64,000 nt of DNA from CAWAMR01 sp963783095 (lineage in GTDB: Bacteria > Planctomycetota > Planctomycetia > Gemmatales > Gemmataceae). The stretch is taken from positions 1,550,001 to 1,614,000 of the forward strand of contig CAWAMR010000002.1 of assembly GCA_963783095.1 (NCBI GenBank), read 5' to 3'. The notes under the pieces were generated by a model. It was given only the letters and a program-made list of their open reading frames with translations, searched no databases and was not told the DNA's origin. The position numbers were made by a program, and so were the translations under genes. Below are positions 54,074 through 62,859 of the stretch, piece by piece (position 1 is the first letter of the stretch; every line of letters starts with the position of its first letter).

Positions 54074-54362
54074 GTAGGGCGGGTCGAGGCATTGCGAGGC
54101 CCGCCATGAAGCGGTACCTCGCAAACCGCCGTGCAGGGCGGGTCGAGGCTTTGCGAGGCCCGCCATGAAGCGGCACCTCGCAAACCGCCGTGTAGGGCGG
54201 GTCGAGGCTTTGCGAGGCCCGCCATGAAGCGGCACCTCGCAAACCGCCGTGTAGGGCGGGTCGAGGCTTTGCGAGGCCCGCCATGAAGCCTCGACCCGCC
54301 CTACACGATTAGAAGCGGCACCTCGCTCTGGCGGGCCTCGCAAAGCCTCGACCCGCCCTACA
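54074..54362. repeat. 59-bp tandem repeat array with an inverted end
   Basis: Four copies starting at 54074, 54133, 54192 and 54251 (period 59). Each contains GGGCGGGTCGAGGC and GCGAGGCCCGCCATGAAGCG. After the last, the sequence turns to the reverse complement (from 54289: CCTCGACCCGCCCTACACGA, later GCGGGCCTCGCAAAGCCTCG). 50 bp after the pseudopilin stop. No spacer between units, so not a CRISPR. Confidence 0.93.
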
Positions 54363-54408
54363 CGAAACCAGGGCCGATGCCCGCATTCCTTTGTTGAAAC
54401 TGAATTCC

Positions 54409-55626
54409 ATGTCCAACATTCCCGTGTCTCGTCGGAGCTTTCTTGCTTCCGCCGCAGCGTTGCCATTGGTCACAACCGGCGTCCAATCGGTAGCGCCTGC
54501 AACGCGAACTCCCCAGCGCGTCTGCGTGGTATTGATCGACGGGTTCGGCCCGGAATATTTTGAGTTGTCGCCCATGCCGACACTCAAGAAATGGGCGAAG
54601 GAGGGATTCTACAAACCGATTCAAGGCGTTATGCCGACGGTTACCAATACCAATGCAGCAAGTCTTTGCTGCGGGGTCTATGCCGATCAACATGGGATCA
54701 CGGGCAACTCTTACTGGGATGCCGACCGCAATGAAGAACAGTTCATGTCGGATTCCAACCTTCTCACTGCCGCCACTCTGTTTCAGAGGGCAGCGCGGTT
54801 GGGCGTGCGCTCCGCTCTGATCTCGGCCAAACAGAAGTCGATCTCGCTGCTCAAGCCGGGCACGTCGCTGGCGATCGGGTCGCAGTCCGCTCCGCAGGAT
54901 GTCATCAAGAAATACGGCGCAGCACCCGAGATCTATTCTGCTGAAGTCAACTACTGGGTCTGCAACATCGCCGTGGACCTGATCAAGAACCAGCCCAAGC
55001 TCGGCTTGTTTTTCGTCCACACCACCGACTATCCGATGCACCGCTATCCGCCCAATGCCCCCGAATCGCGCGGCCATCTGGCCAAGATAGATTCTCTTTT
55101 GCAACAGGCTGCCGATGCCGACCCGGACATGGCCTTTATCATCTGCCCCGACCACGGCATGAATGCGAAGAGCACTGTGGTCGACCTGAACCTGTGCCTG
55201 GCCGGGCGCGGCACTCCAGTCAAGATCGCCATGTCCGCCGAGCGCGATCAGTACCCCAAGCACCATGGCGGTCATGGGGGCACGGCATTTGTGTATCTGA
55301 AGTCGCCGCAAGACGCCGATCGAGTGATCGAAGCGCTCAAACAGATCGAGGGCGTCGAAGAAGTGTTGACGCGCGAAGAGGCAGTGAAGAAATATCATCT
55401 CAACCCGTTCCGTATCGGCGACCTTTGGGTGACTGCAACCAAGTCTGTCGTCTTCGGTCATGCCAAAAAAGAACGGGAAGAGTTGCCGAAGGAATACCGA
55501 TCGCACGGCTCATCTCACGAGCTCGACATTCCCTGTTTCATTTACCGATACGCCGGGAAGCTTCCGGCCGCCAACGAGATCACGACCAGCGTGGACATGA
55601 CAAGGTTCCTGTACCAAAAGAGCTAG
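54409..55626 (+). CDS. Tat-exported alkaline-phosphatase-superfamily phosphodiesterase
   Basis: A 405-residue enzyme with a Tat signal (SRRSFLASAAALPLVTTG). The body CVVLIDGFGPEYFELSPMPTLKKWAKEG ... MPTVTNTNAASLCCGVYADQHGITGNSYWD has the metal Asp and the Thr/Asn nucleophile region, followed by VHTTDYPMHRYPP and ICPDHGMNAKSTVV with the further metal His/Asp residues, and GHGGTAFVYL. This resembles type I nucleotide pyrophosphatase/phosphonoacetate hydrolase. Substrate not assigned. Start ATG 54409, after the repeat array. Confidence 0.85.
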   Translation: MSNIPVSRRSFLASAAALPLVTTGVQSVAPATRTPQRVCVVLIDGFGPEYFELSPMPTLKKWAKEGFYKPIQGVMPTVTNTNAASLCCGVYADQHGITGNSYWDADRNEEQFMSDSNLLTAATLFQRAARLGVRSALISAKQKSISLLKPGTSLAIGSQSAPQDVIKKYGAAPEIYSAEVNYWVCNIAVDLIKNQPKLGLFFVHTTDYPMHRYPPNAPESRGHLAKIDSLLQQAADADPDMAFIICPDHGMNAKSTVVDLNLCLAGRGTPVKIAMSAERDQYPKHHGGHGGTAFVYLKSPQDADRVIEALKQIEGVEEVLTREEAVKKYHLNPFRIGDLWVTATKSVVFGHAKKEREELPKEYRSHGSSHELDIPCFIYRYAGKLPAANEITTSVDMTRFLYQKS

Positions 55627-55815
55627 CCGGTTGTAGCGTCTTTGCCGTAAATGACGGCGCTTGGCAAGCCGATCGACCGCCCGCCGCCAGTTGTGCGGAT
55701 CCTTCCTGAATTTCTTGGCGTGGGCTTTCAATCATTTCTGGCAAACGCCCGACGAATCGGTTACGTTATAGGGATGGGACAATATCTCCCGTTCTCTTTG
55801 AAGGAAGGACTTTCC

Positions 55816-57130
55816 ATGCGGCGAGCCATTCACTTGCTTGGTTTTTCGATCCTGACGCCATTGTTTATCCTCTCCACAACGCGCGCTCAAAACCCGATGG
55901 ATAATCCGCTTCTCAAGTCGGCCCTGGCGCAACAGAAGGTGATCATCCAGAAAGTCGCCGGTGAAATGAGAACCGCGCTCAACGACGCCAGCCGGCTCCA
56001 GCCGACTTCCAAGGCTCGCGCGATTAATGCGCTGAAAGCTGCGATGAGTAAGCTGGAAGACCCGCTTATCCCGCAGAGTTTCCGCCAGGAATGGACCGCC
56101 AACCTCAACGGTGCCATCGCTCGTATCGAGAAGGGCCAGAGTGCCGACCTGCCCGCACCTGCCGTCAATCCGGTCAACCGCGAGATGAAAGCGGCGGAAC
56201 GGGCGCGCGTCAAGGCCATCCTTGAAGAGAGAGAATACGTTCACAAATCGTTCGGCAAGATCCAGGCGCTGGCCAAGGGCTCGGCCCGATCTCGCGCAAG
56301 AAGAAGCCAACGAGCTCATCAAGAAATTTCCAAACAATCCAGCGATGTTGGCCCTGGCAGAGTCCACATCCTTCAATCAACGACTTGCCGATGCCAAGGT
56401 TCTGATTGGCCAGCAGCAACAAGGATTTCTCCTCGCCATGAGAAGTGTCGACAAATCTGCGATTATGCCCAAGGGCGATATTGAGTTCGACGTTGAACGC
56501 TGGAAGGAAATCAGCAAGCGTACCACCGGGCCGAAGATGACTGCCAAGGAAAAGGCAATTCTCAAATCGCTCGACAGCTCCGTCGATGCCAACTTCAAGG
56601 ATGCCCCTTTTGAAGAAGTGCTGAAATCGATCTCGAAGGGAATGAATCAGAATATCCTGATCGACAAGCAAGCCCTGGAATCGGCGATGATCGACACGAG
56701 CACCCCGACCACGTTGAATGCGCCGCGCGGAATTCTGTCGGCGCGGACTGCGCTTCGGGTGATCTTGCAGCCGCACGGATTGACCTTCCTCATCCGCGAT
56801 CAAAGCATCCAGGTTGTCACCATGGAAACGGCTCGCGCATCGATGGTGACTCGAGCCTATTATCTTGGCGATATTGTCCAGGGTGTTGGGCCTTTCAGTA
56901 ACTTCGGTGGGGCAGCACTGAATTTCGGCCCGCTGGTAGACATGATGCAGACCCAGGAAAACGTCGGCAGAATCATCGAGATGATCAAAGGCTCGATCGA
57001 TGCGGATAGCTGGAAAGATCGCGGCGGCAACGGCACCATCACGTTCCACTTCCCATCGATGTCGCTGATCGTTCGCCAGACGTCGGAAGTTCATTCAGTG
57101 CTGGGCAAGGCATTCGGCGGCGGACGTTAA
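55816..57130 (+). pseudogene. Secretin-N-like exported protein, split by a frameshift
   Basis: The first frame from ATG 55816 (AAGGAAGGA before it) has a signal peptide (LLGFSILTPLFILSTTRAQ) and a helical region rich in Ala. Near 56280 the frame changes, and DLAQEEANELIKKFPNNPAMLALAE continues to the stop at 57130. The second part has SLDSSVDANFKDAPFEEVLKSISKGMNQNILIDKQALES and LNAPRGILSARTALRVILQPHGLTFLIRDQSIQVVTMETA, the secretin/TonB short N-terminal (STN) pattern in planctomycete proteins. Function unknown; no secretin pore domain. Confidence 0.65.
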
Positions 57131-57245
57131 CCTTAAGGCAGACGTTCTGAAGTTGGGTCTCCGCGCTAACGCCCATAACGGCACCGGTTAACGGCAAATC
57201 GGGCATGCGATGTCGGTTGCGGCCCATGATGTTTGCGATTATTCT

Positions 57246-57285
57246 AAGAAGATGACACGGTCACATCTCACCCTGTCATCTTCTT
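57246..57285. repeat. Short hairpin related to the GACAAGGT family (C4)
   Basis: AAGAAGATGACA (57246-57257) pairs with TGTCATCTTCTT (57274-57285). The inner 16-nt centre contains CGGTCACATCTCACCC. It resembles the AAGATGACAAGGTGAC edge of the C copies, reduced to one unit. Confidence 0.7.
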
Positions 57286-57378
57286 GCCGTCCTTGCCTTC
57301 CCTCTTGACTGCGATCAACTCAAGATGCAAGAATCTCCATCGAGAGACTCACTCCGGCCCCTGGAATGGATTCCGTCA

Positions 57379-58686
57379 ATGTCTACCCTTCTCGATTTGC
57401 TTTACGGTGTGGTCCTGTTATTTCTCTTGCCCTGGCTAATTGTCCGCTCCCTCACTACCGGGCGCTACCGACGGGGATTGAAGGAAAAGCTCCTCGGTTT
57501 GCCGTTCTCACCGATGACATCGGCGACGCGCATCGCATGGTTCCACGGTGTGAGTCTGGGTGAAATTCAGTTAATGGTAACTCTCGTCGCTGCCTTTCGC
57601 GGCCGGCATCCCGATTGGGAATGCGTCATTTCCACAACGACCGAAACCGGCATGATGGAAGCCAAACGGCGCTTTCCCGATCTGCGCGTGATCGCCTGGC
57701 CGTTCGATTTCTCGTGGGCGGTTCGCCGAACCATTAGAGCCATCCAGCCGGCGCTAATCGTGCTGGCAGAGAGCGAGCTGTGGCCGAACTTTTTGCGAGC
57801 CGCCAGATGGCAGCAGGTTCCGGTAATCGTTGTGAATGGTCGCATGAGTCCTCGAAGTTTCCGACGTTATGTAAAATTGGCGTGGTTGGCCCGGCCCCTG
57901 TTATTCGGCAGAATCACACGATTCGCGATGCAATCCGAAGCTTATGCGGAGTCGATGCGCAGTCTGGGAATTCCAAGTGAGCGAGTTTCGGTTACCGGCT
58001 CCATCAAATACGATGGGGTTTCGGGCGATCGCAACAGTTTCAAGACACTTGAACTCAGACGATTGTTGGGCCTGAACTCCGCTGACCGTATCTGGGTCGC
58101 GGGGAGCACACATGCGCCGGAGGAAAACATCATTCTCGATGTCTTCCGCCGTTTACGGGTGAAGCATCCCGAACTTCGTCTCATTCTGGTGCCGCGCAGT
58201 CCCGATCGTTTTGACGAGGTTGCGAAGATCCTCGATCGGCAATCGTTTTCCTTTGTCCGCCGCAGTCAGATCGCCCAGCGCCTGACCGATCAACCCGCAG
58301 TAATCTTGTTGGATACGATCGGGGAACTGGGAGCGGCGTGGGGATTGGCAGATGTCGGCTTCACGGGCGGCAGTTTGGATGGGAAACGCGGCGGCGAAAG
58401 CATGATCGAACCAGCGGGCTTCGGCGTGCCTGTCGTGTTTGGCCCGCATATCTGGAACTTCCGCGATGCCGTGGCCCGCCTCCTGGAAGTGCGGGGAGCT
58501 GTGCAAATCTCGACACCCCAGGGGCTGGAAACGGAATTGACCAAGCTCCTCGACGATGAAGGATTGCGTTTGAGCATGGGCGAATCCGCAAGGAAGATGG
58601 TGCGCGAACAGCAGGGGGCAACCCAGCGGACGTTGGATGTGTTGGATGAGGTTATCGACGTGAAGCAGATGAAGATTGCTGCGTAA
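57379..58686 (+). CDS. waaA: 3-deoxy-D-manno-octulosonic acid (Kdo) transferase
   Basis: Adds Kdo to lipid A, in the inner membrane; implies a lipopolysaccharide-type outer membrane. 435 residues: N-terminal membrane segment (LLDLLYGVVLLFLLPWLIV), GT30-type fold with FHGVSLGEIQLM, STTTETGMMEAKRRFPDLRVIAWPFDF, LAESELWPNFLRAARWQQVPVIVVNGRMS, VTGSIKYD, AGSTHAPEEN and GGESMIEPAGFGVPVVFGPHIWNF. Start ATG 57379 (MSTLLDLL); the frame is open 54 bp upstream without a better site. Confidence 0.92.
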   Translation: MSTLLDLLYGVVLLFLLPWLIVRSLTTGRYRRGLKEKLLGLPFSPMTSATRIAWFHGVSLGEIQLMVTLVAAFRGRHPDWECVISTTTETGMMEAKRRFPDLRVIAWPFDFSWAVRRTIRAIQPALIVLAESELWPNFLRAARWQQVPVIVVNGRMSPRSFRRYVKLAWLARPLLFGRITRFAMQSEAYAESMRSLGIPSERVSVTGSIKYDGVSGDRNSFKTLELRRLLGLNSADRIWVAGSTHAPEENIILDVFRRLRVKHPELRLILVPRSPDRFDEVAKILDRQSFSFVRRSQIAQRLTDQPAVILLDTIGELGAAWGLADVGFTGGSLDGKRGGESMIEPAGFGVPVVFGPHIWNFRDAVARLLEVRGAVQISTPQGLETELTKLLDDEGLRLSMGESARKMVREQQGATQRTLDVLDEVIDVKQMKIAA

Positions 58687-58784
58687 ACCGTTTTCATAGA
58701 ATAACTGCTCCCTGCTTTCCTTCTCGACGACCGGAAGGCTGGTAGGACAGTCCAAGTCACCCGCAACGAACAGCGGTCTTTCAG

Positions 58785-61700
58785 ATGCCAAACACGAACG
58801 ATCCCCTACACACCACCGATCACGAACCGATCGCGCTTCCACATCTGGCGGTTACGGGCGAATTCACGCCGGGTTCTTCAACCGTCGATGTGGCCACAGG
58901 CGCGTTTGTGCCGGGCCAGGTTGCGGAGCCGAAGGGCGCGGTGTTGGAGCGCGGACCGGCATCGGTTTCGGTCCCGGGCTACGAGATCGAAGGGGTACTC
59001 GGTCGCGGCGGCATGGGCATTGTTTATCGAGCCCGGCAAGTCCGCGCCAATCGGCTGGTTGCTCTGAAAATGATCCGCTCGGCCGACCTTGCCGACGAAA
59101 ACGAACGCGAGCGGTTCCGCAAGGAGGCCGAGGCGATCGCGTCGCTGGATCATCCAAACATTGTCACGATTTATGACGTCGGCTCGTATCTTGGCCACGA
59201 CTACTTTGCGTTGGAATTCTGCCCAGGCGGCAACTTGTCGGGCAAGCTCGGGGGCACACCGTTGCGTTCGCAGGACGCAGCGCTGCTTGCGGAAAAGCTG
59301 GCCCGCGGGATGGCGGCAGCCCATGCGGCCGGGACGGTGCATCGCGATCTGAAGCCCGCGAACGTGCTCATGGATGCTCATGGCGAGCCGAAGATTACCG
59401 ATTTCGGTTTGGCCAAACGGCTCGATTCGGACGATGGCCAAACGAGGACAGGTGCCATCATGGGCACGCCGAGCTACATGGCTCCGGAACAAGCTTCGGG
59501 AAGGAGCAGCGAGGCAGGTCCGTCCGCCGACATCTATTCCCTCGGGGCCATTCTTTACGAGATGCTTACGGGCCGGCCGCCATTTCGCGGTACCACCGTG
59601 CTCGAGACGCTCGAGCAAGTGCGGTCGCAGGAACCGGTCCCCGCCGGCGCAGCTCCAGCGCGCGACGCCACGCGACCTGGAAACAATCTGTTTGAAGTGT
59701 TTGCACAAACAGCCGGCCGGCCGATACCTCACAACCGGTGACTTGGCGGATGACTTACGGCGCTTTGTCAACGGCGAGCCAATCCGCGCCCGGCCCGTCT
59801 CGGCCTCTGAGAAGTTGTGGCGGTGGTGCCGGCGCAACCCATGGCCGGCCGGGCTGGGTGCTGCGCTTGCCGTCGCGGTCATGATTGCGATCGTGGTGCC
59901 GACAATACTGGCGTTGCAGCTCAAGGAGGTGCTGGGCGAGTCGGATCAGGCGCGAATTCAAAAGGACAAAGCACTGCAAGCGTCCGTCGAAGCGGGAGAG
60001 CAGAAAGAAGCGGCTCTCTCCGACAGCTACATGGCATCCGGCTTCATGGCCAATGACCGGGGACGGCCAGCTGAGGCAATGCTCTGGTTTGCCAATGCGG
60101 CCAAGGCTTCCGAGAGCGACGCCGAGCGGCGCGAGCTGAACAACCTAAGAGTCCAAAACTGGGGTAAGAGCGTGTGGACGCCGATACGGGCGTTTCCACA
60201 CGAAGGGAAAATCCTGCGGAGGCTGGTTGTCCACCCGACCGGCAGCTACATCCTGACTCTTGCCAAAGGCGGTGGTTACGCGTTGTGGGATGTCGCGTCC
60301 GAACAGCGCTTCGAGTTGCCGAAAATGCCCGCGCTTGCCGCTGACGCCTGCTGGTCGCCCAAGGGCGATCGCTTTGCTTTGGCCGGCGGTGCCGAGGTGA
60401 AGCTTTGGACGTTCCCCGCGGGCGACCAACTGGAGCATTTGCCCGATTCCGCAGGAGCCCACTCGCTCGCGTTCAGCCCGGATGGGCGGTACCTTGCAGT
60501 CGGCGGCGCGAGTTTGCGATTATGGGACTGTCAGCGGCGCAAGTGGCTGCGGGGGACGGCACCGCACTCCACGCCGGTAAAGAGCATCACGTTCTCGGCC
60601 GGCAGCGGATTGGTGGCAACAGGTTCCGACAACAGCCGGGTGCGCGTATACACCTGGAGCGAGGCCGCACTGGCGCAGGAGCCTCTTTTCCCGCCCATCC
60701 TTCATCATTCCGAGGCGAGCATCGCGCAAAATCCGTCCGGTCGGGGGTTGTTTCCGGACCGGTTCTTTCCGCCGCGATTCACGCCGGACGGTCGCGAGTT
60801 GTTGACGGTTGAGGACAAGGGTTGGCGGCGCAGCGATGCTCGGAGCGGGAAATCGATCGCCTTCGTTCCGATTTCGCAAGCCCCGGTCATCGTCCGGCCG
60901 AGTCCGGACGGCCGATACCTTGCCTACAGCGGCTACGAATACAAGGTTAATCTATTCGACTTCTCCACCAAACAAACGCTGACGACCGGGACCGCCTACG
61001 TCCAGTCCCACCAATACGCGACGGCCGTTGCATTCGCGCCACAAGGCGGGTCCGTTGTTGTCGGCGGAGCCGACCGGCGGGCACGCATATGGTCGATCCC
61101 GGATGGTCGCCTTTTGCATGAAGTGGATTTCAACGAAGAGGTGTGGGAGGTCGCTTATTTCCCGGACGGCCGTTCCTTCGCTACCTCATCGCCCAGCGGC
61201 ATCGTGCGCGTCTGGACCGCTCCGGCCGACTTCGAAATTCTTCGCCAGCCTGCATCGTTCACCACGGAGTGCTCGTCGGAAATCGTCAGTCCGGATGGTC
61301 GATACTATTCTTCCGCGCACGCATCGCGGCCAGGATTCGTTTGCCCACGTGTACGACACTGCCACAGGCAAACCGGTCGGTGCCCCGATGCTGTTATCGG
61401 GGCGAATGATGTCTGTGTGCTTCTCACCGGACGGTAGACTCATCGCATTCGCCGATTACAACGACCCCTGGATGGGTCAACCCCAGCGCGGATCGGTTCA
61501 AGTGTGGGACTGGCGCGAAGGTCGCCAGGCGTTCGAACCGGTGCCTCTGTCCCCGATGCCGTCCAAACCGACTTGCGTCGCCTTCAACCCGAATGGCCGG
61601 CAGTTGATTGTGACCGGCGAGTTTGATGCCACCGGGAAATCTGCGTGGATCCTGGATATCGACGCGGCGGACGGAAAGGTTCGCCGGCAACTTCATCATC

Positions 61701-62496
61701 GGAACAAGCCGGCCATGCTCTACCTTTGCCACCGTCGGGTGGCCTTTTCGCCGGACGGTCATCGCTATGCAACCGCGAGCGTTGGCTCTACAGCGGAGGT
61801 GCGGAACGCCGAGACGGGAGAACTGCTCTTCCCACGCTTGAACACGAACAAGCATGCGTCGATCTCGACTTCTCGCCCGACGGCAAACTGCTGCTGACCG
61901 CATCTATAGACGGGAACGCGCGCTTATGGGATTTGGCGACCGGCAAACTGCGTGGGATGCCGTTGGAACACTCCGATTGGGTCTATCAGGCGAGGTTCTC
62001 CTCCGATGGGCAGCAAATCTTGACTGCCGGCCGGGATAGGGCTGCTCGCCTTTGGGACGTCGAGACCGGCCGGCTGGTAAGCCCGCCGATGGAGCACAGC
62101 GGCGAGGTCTTTTCGACGGCGTTTTCTCCGGACGGGCGCTGGATTTACACCGTAACGAATACTGCGATGTTGCGGGTATGGGAGCGACGCACAGGCAAAC
62201 CGGTCACGCGGGAGCTGTACTTTGGCGAAGTTGCGTCGAACCTAAGTGTGGGGCTCGATGGTCAAAGGATGATAGCCGCCTGCGGACGCAGTTTCCGTCT
62301 TTGGGATCTGGGGGTTTTCGCTGAATCGCCATCGACTTTCAACGGCCCGGCTGCAATTTGTCGCTGGGCCGAGCTTGTATCGATGAAGCAGTTCGTGCCG
62401 GGCGGAGGAGCGGGAGACTTGACGCCTGCCGAATGGCTCGACCGTTGGCGCGCCCATCGTGCCGACCGGCCGGTCGGGCCGGCGGTTGGCAAATGA
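58785..62496 (+). pseudogene. Serine/threonine kinase with WD40 repeats, split by frameshifts
   Basis: About 1235 codons over three or more frames. The first (58785 to about 59650) is a Pkn2-type kinase: GRGGMGIVYRA, ALKMI (Lys), HRDLKPANVLM, DFGLAKR, GTPSYMAPEQA. The second (to about 61310) has the kinase end LETICLKCLHKQPAGRYLTTGDLADDLRRFVNGEPI, a membrane helix (GLGAALAVAVMIAIVVPTILAL), a coiled coil, and WD40 blades such as AHSLAFSPDGRYLAVGGASLRLWD. The third and fourth carry further blades (MMSVCFSPDGRLIAFAD, CVDLDFSPDGKLLLTASIDGNARLWDL). A planctomycete-specific signalling architecture. Confidence 0.85.
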
Positions 62497-62568
62497 TACA
62501 GGCGGACTTTTGCGCCACTTGTTTTTGGATCACTTTCTCTACATCACGATCTCGCCTATAATTCTCGA

Positions 62569-62832
62569 ATGAGCGCGGAACCTCTGGCGTTTCTCAACGG
62601 TGAACTTCTTCCTTATTCCCAGGCGAAGATGTCGCTTCATGATGCGGGCTTCGTCTTCGGGGCGACCGTAACCGATTTCTGCCGCACATTTCGACAACAA
62701 TTCTTCCGATGGCCCGATCATTTGACCCGCTTTCGGAACGATTGTTCTACCTGCTTCATTTCCCTGCCCTATTCGGATGAGCAACTCACTTCCGTCGCAA
62801 ACGAGTTGATCGGACATAACCCGGCGAAGTAG
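62569..62832 (+). pseudogene. N-terminal stub of a class IV aminotransferase
   Basis: 87 residues that match only the start of a branched-chain-type (class IV PLP) aminotransferase: PLAFLNGELLPYSQAKMSLHDAGFVFGATVTDFCRTF...FFRWPDHLTRFRNDCSTCFISLPYSDEQLTSVANELI. The full family is about 280-300 residues, and the catalytic lysine and C-terminal half are missing. The gene ends at TAG 62830 with the next gene only 28 bp away on the other strand. So a remnant; not likely active. Confidence 0.75.
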
Positions 62833-62859
62833 CAAGCGATGGGACATTGATGACCGCGA

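Noticed and set aside
54074..54362. Possible CRISPR array
   Set aside because: Units are contiguous with no spacers, and no cas gene is in the window. The same reasoning excludes the TTGTCACC tandem at 28926-29000.
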